DNA from: Kordia jejudonensis
GTDB taxonomy: Bacteria > Bacteroidota > Bacteroidia > Flavobacteriales > Flavobacteriaceae
Assembly: GCF_001005315.1 (NCBI RefSeq)
Contig: NZ_LBMG01000045.1
Location: 1 to 53,930 of the forward strand
DNA: 53,930 bases
Reading direction: 5' to 3'
Numbering within the stretch: the first letter of the stretch is position 1; every line of letters starts with the position of its first letter. This document shows, in pieces, positions 1 to 7,614 of this stretch. The notes beneath the pieces are model-generated. The model did no database searches and was not told the origin of the DNA. It saw nothing but the letters and a program-made list of their open reading frames with translations. Position numbers and translations under genes: made by a program.

Positions 1-831
1 CCAAAATCCAAATAATGAACTAAATTAAATAACGTCAGTTCGATGTAGGTAATTCAATTCATATTTATAATTAAGTTTTAAAATTCTCTACTAAACACAA
101 TATTTTCAGTGTTTTATTTTCATTTAAGCTCACATGACTTTATGTTCTTAAATAGGAATTCGTGAATCTTTGATTTCTTTGCTTTCCCAAAGAATACAGA
201 ATCAAGTTTAGCACAGGCGTAAACAAAAGAAAGGGAACTTTTAGTTCACTATCTTTTATTTTAAATCAAGGAGTTCATGAATCTTCGATTTCCAAGGCTT
301 CAAAAATTTTTAACGGAAAATCTCTGCTATACTGCGGAAAAGAAAAGTGTCGAACTAAATTTTTACGTCGAACTTAGGTTAAATACCTTTTAATTACTAA
401 ACAGAATGGTTTAAATCTTTATCTGATGATAGTTTAGTGAGTTTCGAGATTTCATGCAGACAAATGGCATATTTAGTAAAATACCCTAATCTATGGATAG
501 AATGCTTGTGTGTTTTTATAGAACGAATATTTTACCGAGAGTCTATCTTTTTAAGTCTATTATTCTTATGTCAGAAACTTATTTTAGAGTCGTGAAATGG
601 GATTGTTTAAAGCGAGAATTTTTTAATTTATCAGGATGTAAAATATTGAAATAGATCTACAATAAATCATCTAAAGGTTTTCTATCTAATTAAATTAGTT
701 CTCTTTTGATGTATAAGTCTTTAAATCTTACACTAAGGCTTTATAAACAAAATTATCCTTTTATATATAATTATATGATGCTTGACTTTACAGCTATTCA
801 TATATTCAATGAGTAAATTCCTGAAAAATAT
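1..831. other. Non-coding, AT-rich left flank
   Basis: I see no supported gene here. Both strands are rich in stop codons, and the longest ATG reading frame noticed (277-393, 38 codons) has no recognisable features. The stretch holds two imperfect copies of a 23-nt sequence (155-177 and 270-292), reported separately. It may be an eroded gene or simply a long spacer downstream of the minus-strand operon that ends at 888. Confidence 0.6.
155..292. repeat. Pair of imperfect 23-nt direct repeats
   Basis: The sequence GGAATTCGTGAATCTTTGAT (continuing TTC) at 155-177 recurs at 270-292 with three substitutions (GGAGTTCATGAATCTTCGAT). The copies are 115 nt apart in non-coding DNA. They could be remnants of a dispersed intergenic repeat. 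No function can be assigned. Confidence 0.45.
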
Positions 832-864
832 AAAACCTCTTGAATTATTTATTCAAGAGGTTTT
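832..864 (-). terminator. Rho-independent terminator of the 4603-888 operon
   Basis: A perfect 14-bp inverted repeat (AAAACCTCTTGAAT at 832-845, ATTCAAGAGGTTTT at 851-864) with a 5-nt loop lies 23 nt past the stop codon of the T9SS-sorted protein gene. Read on the minus strand, the stem is followed by a T-rich tract, as expected for an intrinsic terminator. Confidence 0.85.
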
Positions 865-887
865 GTGAAACAAAAAATAGAAGCTTA

Positions 888-1712
888 TTACTCTACAATA
901 AGCTTTTTAGTAGTTTTTATATCGTTTGAAATGATAGAAACTAAATATAAACCTGACGCAATGTTGCTTACATCAATAGTATTTTCTGAAGATAACTCCA
1001 TGTTGATTTGCTTTCCAGCATTGTCAAACATTTCAATTTTTAGATCTTCAAGACCAGCTGGAAGTTGAATGTTCACAATACCATTTGAAGGATTTGGATA
1101 TAATGATACGCCAAGCAGTTCATTTTCTTCTTCTACAGATAAAGTAGCAAGGTTGAATGTTGATGGAGCAGTTACCGCAGCGGCATTAGGATCTACCACA
1201 TTTGTAAATTCTGCCATTCCATTGTCAATCATATCAGCTTGCATAAATGATTTTAAAGGCGTTACGGTATTTGCTAATGCAGAATTATTTTCTAAAATAT
1301 AGATGTTTCCCGAAGTCGGACTTCCATTTACGGTAAAAGTATACATGTTAGAATTTGTTGCTGCCGAAGGAGCTGCTAATGTTGCAGGACTTCCTAATGT
1401 TTCTGTTACTAAATATCCATCAATAGTTGGTTGTGCGACATTATTTCCATCAAAGAAGGTAGCACTTGCAGCACTTCCCAATGAAGTAGCAGATCCAGTA
1501 TCAATAGTTACACCATCAGGAACTATAATAGTAAATCCATAACTCTGTACTGAGGTAGCAAAGTTATTAGCGCTTGCATTTGGCACAGCTTGTATAGTAA
1601 AGCTATAGCCACCATTGTGCATTAGCGTATATGTGTAGCCATCTTGCGCTCTTAGCTGATTGGCTAAGAGGCAGATGATGCTAACTATAAGTATGTTTAT
1701 TGTTTTTTTCAT
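888..1712 (-). CDS. Secreted protein with T9SS type A sorting domain
   Basis: A 274-residue exported protein. Residues 1-22 form a signal peptide ending LRAQ. The middle (about 25-195) is a Ser/Thr/Ala-rich beta region with no family I recognise. The last ~75 residues match the T9SS type A C-terminal sorting domain: a VSLYPNPSNG motif, then a beta-rich segment with ASGLYLVSI, ending in a KKLIVE tail. Known T9SS substrates lose this domain at the cell surface through PorU, and porU lies at 43.2 kb. It is the last gene of a three-gene minus-strand operon, 4 nt after the repeat protein. The binding or enzymatic role of the mature part is unknown. Confidence 0.9.
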   Translation of the reverse strand: MKKTINILIVSIICLLANQLRAQDGYTYTLMHNGGYSFTIQAVPNASANNFATSVQSYGFTIIVPDGVTIDTGSATSLGSAASATFFDGNNVAQPTIDGYLVTETLGSPATLAAPSAATNSNMYTFTVNGSPTSGNIYILENNSALANTVTPLKSFMQADMIDNGMAEFTNVVDPNAAAVTAPSTFNLATLSVEEENELLGVSLYPNPSNGIVNIQLPAGLEDLKIEMFDNAGKQINMELSSENTIDVSNIASGLYLVSIISNDIKTTKKLIVE

Positions 1713-1716
1713 AAGT

Positions 1717-3126
1717 TTAATTTTCTGGTAATTGTTCTTGTATTTGATATGTACTAAAGTTTAGGAAATTTCCTGGATGCGCTAGTACGTTTTGTAATAA
1801 GAATGGAGTGTCAGGAGTTGTTCCTGTATACTGTGTATTTCCATCCAAATTAACATCGTTTACATTATATCCATTTACTACAAATGTTGGGAAATTTAAA
1901 AAGTTTCCTGGATCATTTAATACTTCTGATAGTATACTTGGCGCATCAGGTGTTGTTCCTGAATATTGTACCGCAGTATCACCATTTACATTTCCAGCCC
2001 ATAAAGCCATGTCTCCATTTGCTAATTGTACTTGTGCATTAGTTCCAAACATTCCCGTTGAACTATTTGTAAAGTCTACAATAGTAGCTGTTACAGATAA
2101 AGGGATTTTGTTTGCAGCCATAGCACTTAAATGGTTTCTATGCTTAATAGCTATATAGTACTCACCAACTAATCCTCGTAAGATTACATCTGAAGTTCCA
2201 TCTAAGCCAACAACACTTCCGTCACGTTGAACTAAAGCAGAAGTTCCATCGACAACCAGTGTGTCGTCTGAACCACTTCTTATTTCTATCCATACCCAAT
2301 CAACGATGTTGTTTTGACTTGTACCACTACCAGAAATTCCTCCATTATTAAAAACATCAGAATTCACAATATTTGTACTTGGGTCATATGGACTTTGTTT
2401 AGGTATCATAGTCGCAGCACGTAGATCATCATTCATTAAGCCATCATCTACTGCATTTAACCTAGGTCCTTGCAGAAATACGAGAGCTCTAATTCTTAAA
2501 TCAACAATTTGATTCGGATCTAGGAAAACATTTTCTTGTCGTACAGCAAATCCATCACCATTGCTACCTTCATACAAGACAGTTAGTGAAATGTTTTCTA
2601 ATGTAGTAGATTCTAGCGTTCTGTTTGCAAATCCATCACCATTACTACCTTCATATAAGACAGTTAGCGAAATGTTTTCTAATGTAGTAGATTCTAGCGT
2701 TCTGTTTGCAAATCCATCACCATTACTACCTTCATATAAGACAGTTAGTGAAATGTTTTCTAACGTAGTTGCTTCTAGCGTTCTATTTGAAAATCCATCA
2801 CCATTACTTCCTTCGTATAGTACAGTTAGCTGTGTATTATTAAGTGTAGTTGCGTTGAGACCAGTAACATCAAATCCATCACCATTACTACCTTCATATA
2901 AGACAGTTAGCGAAATGTTTTCTAATGTAGTAGATTCTAGCGTTCTGTTTGAAAAGCCATCACCATTACTACCGTCATACAATACTTCAAGAGAAAGATT
3001 TGTAAGGGTTATGGATGATCGAGATTCTACATCGAATCCATCACCATTACTTCCTTCAAATTGAGCAGTAACTTGCACACTATAGAGGAGAGAAATAGAC
3101 AATAAGAAAAGAATTCTTTTTTTCAT
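1717..3126 (-). CDS. Exported protein with seven 27-residue GSNGDGF repeats
   Basis: About 469 residues from the start chosen here. The frame opens upstream at 3156, but those codons overlap the preceding gene, and the ATG at 3126 gives a clean signal peptide (MKKRILFLLSISLLY..VTAQ); an ATG at 3135 is also possible. Residues ~25-190 are tandem 27-residue units starting GSNGDGF and ending SLTVLYE. A unique region follows, with DWVWIEIR and YYIAIKHRNHL. The C-terminal part has two copies of a (N/D)VNxDGxxQYxGTTPD motif with NVNGD and DVNLDGN Asp/Asn loops that resemble calcium-binding dockerin-like turns. I see no T9SS type A tail (it ends QIQEQLPEN), so its exit route is unclear. Probably a surface or adhesin-like protein. 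Operon partner of the genes on either side (gaps of 4 and 10 nt). Confidence 0.85.
   Translation of the reverse strand: MKKRILFLLSISLLYSVQVTAQFEGSNGDGFDVESRSSITLTNLSLEVLYDGSNGDGFSNRTLESTTLENISLTVLYEGSNGDGFDVTGLNATTLNNTQLTVLYEGSNGDGFSNRTLEATTLENISLTVLYEGSNGDGFANRTLESTTLENISLTVLYEGSNGDGFANRTLESTTLENISLTVLYEGSNGDGFAVRQENVFLDPNQIVDLRIRALVFLQGPRLNAVDDGLMNDDLRAATMIPKQSPYDPSTNIVNSDVFNNGGISGSGTSQNNIVDWVWIEIRSGSDDTLVVDGTSALVQRDGSVVGLDGTSDVILRGLVGEYYIAIKHRNHLSAMAANKIPLSVTATIVDFTNSSTGMFGTNAQVQLANGDMALWAGNVNGDTAVQYSGTTPDAPSILSEVLNDPGNFLNFPTFVVNGYNVNDVNLDGNTQYTGTTPDTPFLLQNVLAHPGNFLNFSTYQIQEQLPEN
2548..3054 (-). repeat. Tandem 81-bp coding repeats (six full units plus a partial seventh)
   Basis: Each unit encodes 27 residues beginning GSNGDGF. 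Several units are almost identical at the DNA level over the whole 81 bp, including silent sites, for example the copies around 2560-2800 and 2880-2960. Units carrying SNRTLEST or ANRTLEST alternate with more diverged ones (DVTGLNAT, DVESRSSI). Such near-identity points to recent duplication or homogenisation by recombination. Confidence 0.9.
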
Positions 3127-3136
3127 CTCTTTCATC

Positions 3137-4603
3137 TTATGGTGCAGTTCTGGCAACTCTAAATCCTAAACGGTTATTTCCACTAGCAATTATGGAAGCT
3201 CCATCAAATCTATCTGAAACTCTAATGAAGTCTGATCCATTTAACCAACTTCCTCCACGGAAGCTATATCCATCACCTGTCGTATTATTTGGCCAGTTAA
3301 TAGCTGTACCATTTCCTGTAGAACTGATGATTCCATTTCCATGAACACCTGTAAAGTTTCTTCCTTGTACAGTTCCTACAGTTACACATCGCTCATATAA
3401 ATTTCCTGAAAGTTCCATGATACCATAGTAGCTTCCACCAGTTTCTTCTCTATTGTTATTTACAGCACTAGCCGCAAAGATTCCATTACGTAATGGTCCA
3501 CCAATTGTTCCATTTGTATCAGAATAGATTGCATTTCCTGTATTGATTTCAGGATTTGTGATTCGCTCACTTGAGAACCCTGAATTTACTAAAGTGTAAT
3601 CATTAGAGGCAATGTTAGCACTTCCCCAAGCAAATTCACCTGGTTTTGGTAATATTGGTCCTCTACATGCTTTTTCATATTCTAACTCAGTCATAGGACG
3701 CGTTCCTGTCCAATCCATATATGCATTCATATCTCCAGGGCTTAAATAGCTACATGCTCTGTCAGGTGCTGAAGTTGTAGCACTTGCAGTACCTCCTGTC
3801 CATGAAATCGTATTTCTACTAATCACTGCATCACTGTTTTTATGATTAGCGTCGGTAACATCTCTACTCGTTTTCTGTGTTTCTGTTAAACTGTTAAAGA
3901 AACCTAGCCATTGTGATTCTGTTACTTCATATTTCATGCTGTAAAAAGCGCCAAAACCTTTTGGATAAGTAGCTTGTAGAACTCCTGTTTGATCTCCACC
4001 ACTTGAATTAGTAGCAGTGTAGTATAAATTCCCTGATGTGTTGGCAATTGTCAACGCATTTTCAGAAGTAATACGATATGAAGAACTTGTTGAAAAACCA
4101 CCTGAATGAAATTTATTTGCTTCATTACCTGTAGTTCCACCAACATAAAAAGCATCTTCTGGTACGTATACCATTTCAATAGCAAATACTTGAATGTCGA
4201 TAATATCATTGGTGTCTGTTGAACCAAAATTCCATCGCAATTGTGTGTTTTGGAAATTTACGTTTCCGCTTCCATCAGAAGCTCTATAGATAAAAGCGCC
4301 CATACCATCAGAAGTCACATCTAATGTAGATCCTGAAGCTGCTACAGAATTTGCCTGACTCACAATACCATGTGTCCATGTTCCATTGTTTACTCTGTAT
4401 TTGATAAAAACCCATGCTGCATCCCAGTTCGATGGCCCTGAACTGATTCTCCATGAATTTTCCCAAAATAGATCGAACTCTACGTGTACCCAATTTGATA
4501 CTTCGTTTAAGTTTTCAAGTGAAATATTGTTCACTTGGATGTTGTTTGCCTTTGTAGAAAAAGCAAAACAAACTAGCGTTAAGAATAGTGTAATTTTTTT
4601 CAT
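3137..4603 (-). CDS. Exported FGE-sulfatase (SUMF1-like) fold protein
   Basis: A 488-residue protein with a signal peptide (MKKITLFLTLVCFAFSTKA). Residues ~20-150 form a beta-rich N-terminal region (WVHVEFDLFWENSWR). The C-terminal ~300 residues carry hallmarks of the formylglycine-generating-enzyme fold: TRPMTELEYEKACRG, FAWGS, MELSGNLYERCV, GDGYSFRGGSW and a terminal RLGFRVART. I do not see the paired active-site cysteines of true FGE near the C-terminus. A structural or binding role like that of GldJ and GldK, which share this fold, is more likely than sulfatase activation. First gene of the operon; its upstream region (4604-4918) is shared with the divergent LytTR operon. Confidence 0.85.
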   Translation of the reverse strand: MKKITLFLTLVCFAFSTKANNIQVNNISLENLNEVSNWVHVEFDLFWENSWRISSGPSNWDAAWVFIKYRVNNGTWTHGIVSQANSVAASGSTLDVTSDGMGAFIYRASDGSGNVNFQNTQLRWNFGSTDTNDIIDIQVFAIEMVYVPEDAFYVGGTTGNEANKFHSGGFSTSSSYRITSENALTIANTSGNLYYTATNSSGGDQTGVLQATYPKGFGAFYSMKYEVTESQWLGFFNSLTETQKTSRDVTDANHKNSDAVISRNTISWTGGTASATTSAPDRACSYLSPGDMNAYMDWTGTRPMTELEYEKACRGPILPKPGEFAWGSANIASNDYTLVNSGFSSERITNPEINTGNAIYSDTNGTIGGPLRNGIFAASAVNNNREETGGSYYGIMELSGNLYERCVTVGTVQGRNFTGVHGNGIISSTGNGTAINWPNNTTGDGYSFRGGSWLNGSDFIRVSDRFDGASIIASGNNRLGFRVARTAP

Positions 4604-4783
4604 TACTTTGATTTTGATTGTTTTAGTTATTAGATAAATTGTATTATAAATTATATTGACTATAAGCGATCAAAATTTGGGGTATATGCTTATTAGCGTT
4701 CCAAATATACCTTATGAACAAGTTCGCATGTACAGTTTTTGTATAAATGGAATCAAATGTTGTATAGATTGTTTTTGGTGTAA

Positions 4784-4801
4784 AAGGGGGAAAATCCCCT
4801 T
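4784..4801. promoter_or_regulatory. Inverted repeat GGGGAAAATCCCC, possible operator
   Basis: AAGGGG (4784-4789) pairs with CCCCTT (4796-4801); the inner GGGGA and TCCCC arms are also symmetric. It sits about 13 nt upstream of the putative -33 region of the LytTR operon. G/C runs are rare in this AT-rich spacer. A protein-binding site is plausible, and a short hairpin is the alternative. Confidence 0.35.
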
Positions 4802-4813
4802 GTATGTTAACTA

Positions 4814-4846
4814 TTTATAAAAGTAAACCGCACATACATATTTTTG
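4814..4846 (+). promoter_or_regulatory. Candidate promoter of the LytTR / histidine kinase operon
   Basis: TATTTTTG at 4839-4846 matches the Bacteroidota -7 consensus TAnnTTTG. The upstream TTTA near 4814 is only a weak -33 match with a spacer of about 21 nt. The predicted transcript start would leave roughly 70 nt before the ATG at 4919. Confidence 0.35.
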
Positions 4847-4918
4847 AACCAATGACACTATGTATATCATAAATTAACTCGAAAGATGTACCTTTAGAGT
4901 ATAAAAGCCAAAAATCTT

Positions 4919-5656
4919 ATGTTAAGAGCAATTTTAATAGACGACGAACCGAAAGCTTTGGAGAGTCTCGCTTGGGAACTTGAAAACTTCAGTGAAGAGA
5001 TCGAAATACTTGAAAAGTTTACGGATCCAGAAGAAGCATTAGTATATATAGAAAAAGCAAGTCTTGATTGTATTTTTCTCGATATTGAAATGCCAACAAT
5101 GGATGGTTTTCAGTTTTTAAATAGATTGAAGTCTAAAGATTTTGCAGTTGTAATTACTACAGCTTACAACGAATATGCTATGAAAGCTTTGAAAGAAGAA
5201 GCCATCGACTATTTGTTGAAACCTATTGATATGGACGACCTAAAAGTTGCCATAACTAAAATTAAAAAATACATCTCTAGAAATGATGTTTCTACAGAAA
5301 AATTTGAACGTATTCTTTCAGATTATAATAGTAGATTCAACAAAAAAAGAATAACCATAAATACAGACGGAAAATTAATATTTCTCGATTTGGACGATTT
5401 GCTGTTTGCCGAATCTGATGGAAATTATAGCACGTTGTATTTAACAAATTCAAAAAAAATAGTACTCACAAAGAAATTAAAAGAAGTAAACGCCATGCTA
5501 CCAGATGAGCGTTTTTTCAGAATTCATAACTCATATATTGTCAACTTAGATAAGATTAAAGAGTTTATAAAATCTGATGGATATGTAATTTTAGTTTCCA
5601 ATCATAAAATCCCTATTTCTAGACAACGAAAAGCCGCTTTTTTAGAAAAATTATAA
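4919..5656 (+). CDS. LytTR-family response regulator (LytR/AlgR type)
   Basis: 245 residues. The N-terminal receiver domain (about 1-120) shows the acidic pair D8-D9 (LIDDEP), phosphoacceptor D55 (FLDIEMP) and K101 (LLKPID). The C-terminal LytTR DNA-binding domain spans about 140-245 (ITINTDGKLIFLDLDDLLFA; FRIHNSYIVNLDKIKEF; IPISRQRK). In this family the histidine kinase phosphorylates D55 and LytTR binds promoter direct repeats as a dimer. Its partner kinase begins 14 nt downstream, so the pair is very likely cognate and cotranscribed. The target genes cannot be read from the sequence; the divergent operon for exported proteins is the nearest candidate. Confidence 0.95.
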   Translation: MLRAILIDDEPKALESLAWELENFSEEIEILEKFTDPEEALVYIEKASLDCIFLDIEMPTMDGFQFLNRLKSKDFAVVITTAYNEYAMKALKEEAIDYLLKPIDMDDLKVAITKIKKYISRNDVSTEKFERILSDYNSRFNKKRITINTDGKLIFLDLDDLLFAESDGNYSTLYLTNSKKIVLTKKLKEVNAMLPDERFFRIHNSYIVNLDKIKEFIKSDGYVILVSNHKIPISRQRKAAFLEKL

Positions 5657-5670
5657 GAAAATTAAAGTGT

Positions 5671-7605
5671 ATGTGCAATTTACCTAAGAATGCTGCGCTG
5701 TGCATTCTTGCCTTTTTATTAGCTACTGTAAGCTTCTCACAATCTACCGATAGTACTTTTGTGAAAGAAGCGAATGCACTTTTGGAAGCTAAACCTACAA
5801 CATATTTTACAATTGATGAACAACTTAAAAAGTATAAAAAAGACTCACTACAACTTCAATATTTAGCAAAACTATTTAAAGAAAATGATTATCAATACGG
5901 GGAAAGCTATGTGCTAAATGCTATTGGAATTTACTGTAGAAATACTTCTCAATACGATGCATCGCTTGAATATCATAATAGAGCATTGCTGAAAGCCAAA
6001 CAAGTCAACGACAAAGAATTGCAAGTAAAAGCATTGAACATGTTAGGTGTGGTTTTTAGACGTACAGATGATATCCGAACCGCTTTAGATTATCATCAAG
6101 AAGCCTTGGCTTTGGCAGAAACTATAGACGAACGTACTGAATCTGTAAAAAAGAGTATAGCCGTTTCCTTGAATAGTATGGGAAATATTTACTTAGTATT
6201 AGAACAGTATGATTTAGCCGTAGAACGCTTCAAAAAGTCAATGAAAATTGAAGAAAGTGTTGGAAACAAACTTGGCTTGGCCATCAATTATCACAATATC
6301 GGATATGCCAAAGAAGCCACAGGCGATTTGAAAGGCGCGCTAATAGATTACCTAGAATCACTACGTTATAATGACGAAATTGACTCCGAATTAGGACGTG
6401 TAATTTGCAACAATACTATTGGACGCGTGTACATAAAACAAAAACGCTACAAAGAAGCTATTGATATCATTTCTGCAACCTTACAAAGTGCAAAAGGATT
6501 ACGAGATAAGTTTCATCTTTCGGGCTTATATGTCAATTTGGGTTGGGCATATTTAGAATTGAAAAATTATAACCTTGCCGAAAAATATCTAAATGAAGGT
6601 TTGGAAATTTCGAAGGAATACAATCTAAAAAGTGCCATCGCTGAATCCTATGAATACTTATCAAGAATCGCAGAGAACAAAAAACAATATAAAAAGGCAT
6701 TAGCGTATCAAAAACAATCGTATGAGCTAAATACGGAAATTACCAACGAAAAAAACTTCAAGTATGTAAATGACATGATTGTAAAGTATGATAAAGACAA
6801 ATACAATCTGCAAATTGAAAGCCTTGAAAAAGAAAATGAAAATGTAAAACTTACGCTGCGACGAAATAAAAGTATTTGGATTACAAGTAGTATTGTATTG
6901 GCTTTTTTGGCAATTATGATTTACATTCTCTACAGACAACGTTTGTTGAATAATGAAAAAAAGATTCTTACCCTAGAGCAAGATATGCTTCGAAGCCAAA
7001 TGAATCCGCACTTTGTGTTCAATTCTCTAAATTCTATCAAACAATACATCATTGCTAACGAGCAAAAAAATGCAGTACATTACCTGAATAAATTTGCAAA
7101 GCTAATTCGTAAAATATTAGATGCATCACGTGTAAAAGTTGTGCCGTTAGGTGACGAACTCGAAACGATGGATTTGTACATGAGTATTGAAAATATTCGT
7201 TTCTCTAACGAAATCAACTTTGATATTATGGTAGATGATAACATCGATCTCGATCAAATAAAAATACCTTCGTTAGTGTTGCAACCATTTTTAGAAAATG
7301 CATTATGGCACGGATTATCGTCTAAAAAAGGACAAAAAAACATTAAACTTTCGGTTGCAAGTGCTGAAAAAGACTTCATAACAATTTCGATAGAAGATAA
7401 TGGAATTGGTAGAGACGCAGCACAAAAAATTGCAAATGACAAAATTGTAAAGCGAAAATCTATTGGAATTGCATTGACAAAAAATAGACTGGCAAATTTT
7501 GTAAAAGACTTTAAAAACAAGTTCTCTTTCTATTTTGTCGATTTAAAAGATGAAAACGAAAAACCAAGTGGAACAGAAGTTGTACTTCGCATTCCACTTC
7601 GATAA
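5671..7605 (+). CDS. TPR-containing LytS-type sensor histidine kinase
   Basis: 644 residues. A signal peptide (about 1-23, ending VSFSQ) leads into a periplasmic tetratricopeptide-repeat region (about 70-360). One membrane segment follows (about 401-421, SIWITSSIVLAFLAIMIYI), then the cytoplasmic His_kinase domain with QMNPHFVFNSLNSIK; H447 is the likely phosphoacceptor. The C-terminal ATPase domain has LWHGLSSK and EDNGIGRD. This TPR-TM-His_kinase layout is widespread in Flavobacteriaceae and pairs with LytTR regulators, here the gene immediately upstream. The signal sensed by the periplasmic TPRs is unknown. The gene ends 9 nt from a convergent minus-strand gene. Confidence 0.93.
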   Translation: MCNLPKNAALCILAFLLATVSFSQSTDSTFVKEANALLEAKPTTYFTIDEQLKKYKKDSLQLQYLAKLFKENDYQYGESYVLNAIGIYCRNTSQYDASLEYHNRALLKAKQVNDKELQVKALNMLGVVFRRTDDIRTALDYHQEALALAETIDERTESVKKSIAVSLNSMGNIYLVLEQYDLAVERFKKSMKIEESVGNKLGLAINYHNIGYAKEATGDLKGALIDYLESLRYNDEIDSELGRVICNNTIGRVYIKQKRYKEAIDIISATLQSAKGLRDKFHLSGLYVNLGWAYLELKNYNLAEKYLNEGLEISKEYNLKSAIAESYEYLSRIAENKKQYKKALAYQKQSYELNTEITNEKNFKYVNDMIVKYDKDKYNLQIESLEKENENVKLTLRRNKSIWITSSIVLAFLAIMIYILYRQRLLNNEKKILTLEQDMLRSQMNPHFVFNSLNSIKQYIIANEQKNAVHYLNKFAKLIRKILDASRVKVVPLGDELETMDLYMSIENIRFSNEINFDIMVDDNIDLDQIKIPSLVLQPFLENALWHGLSSKKGQKNIKLSVASAEKDFITISIEDNGIGRDAAQKIANDKIVKRKSIGIALTKNRLANFVKDFKNKFSFYFVDLKDENEKPSGTEVVLRIPLR

Positions 7606-7614
7606 GTTTTTATG

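Larger units (their letters stand above)
4604..4918. other. Divergent intergenic region between the FGE-fold operon and the LytTR operon
   Basis: This 315-bp spacer has no gene. It separates two head-to-head operons and should contain both promoters. It holds an inverted repeat at 4784-4801 and a plus-strand -7-like element at 4839-4846, listed separately. I found no convincing Bacteroidota promoter for the minus-strand operon. Confidence 0.6.

Noticed and set aside
277-393. 38-codon ORF in the left flank
   Set aside because: No promoter, no ribosome-binding context and no recognisable protein features; expected by chance.
865-1542. Plus-strand open frames opposite the T9SS-sorted protein gene
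   Set aside because: They lie antisense to a gene with a clear signal peptide and sorting domain, and their translations show no features of their own.
2548-3054. CRISPR array
   Set aside because: The repeats are contiguous, in frame and 81 bp long without unique spacers, so they are coding repeats.
2561-3064. Plus-strand 167-codon frame with tandem repeats
   Set aside because: It is the antisense shadow of the 81-bp coding repeats; the minus-strand protein has a signal peptide and sensible flanking domains.
3137-4603. Active sulfatase-modifying enzyme
   Set aside because: The fold motifs are present but the active-site cysteine pair is not, and no sulfatase gene is nearby.
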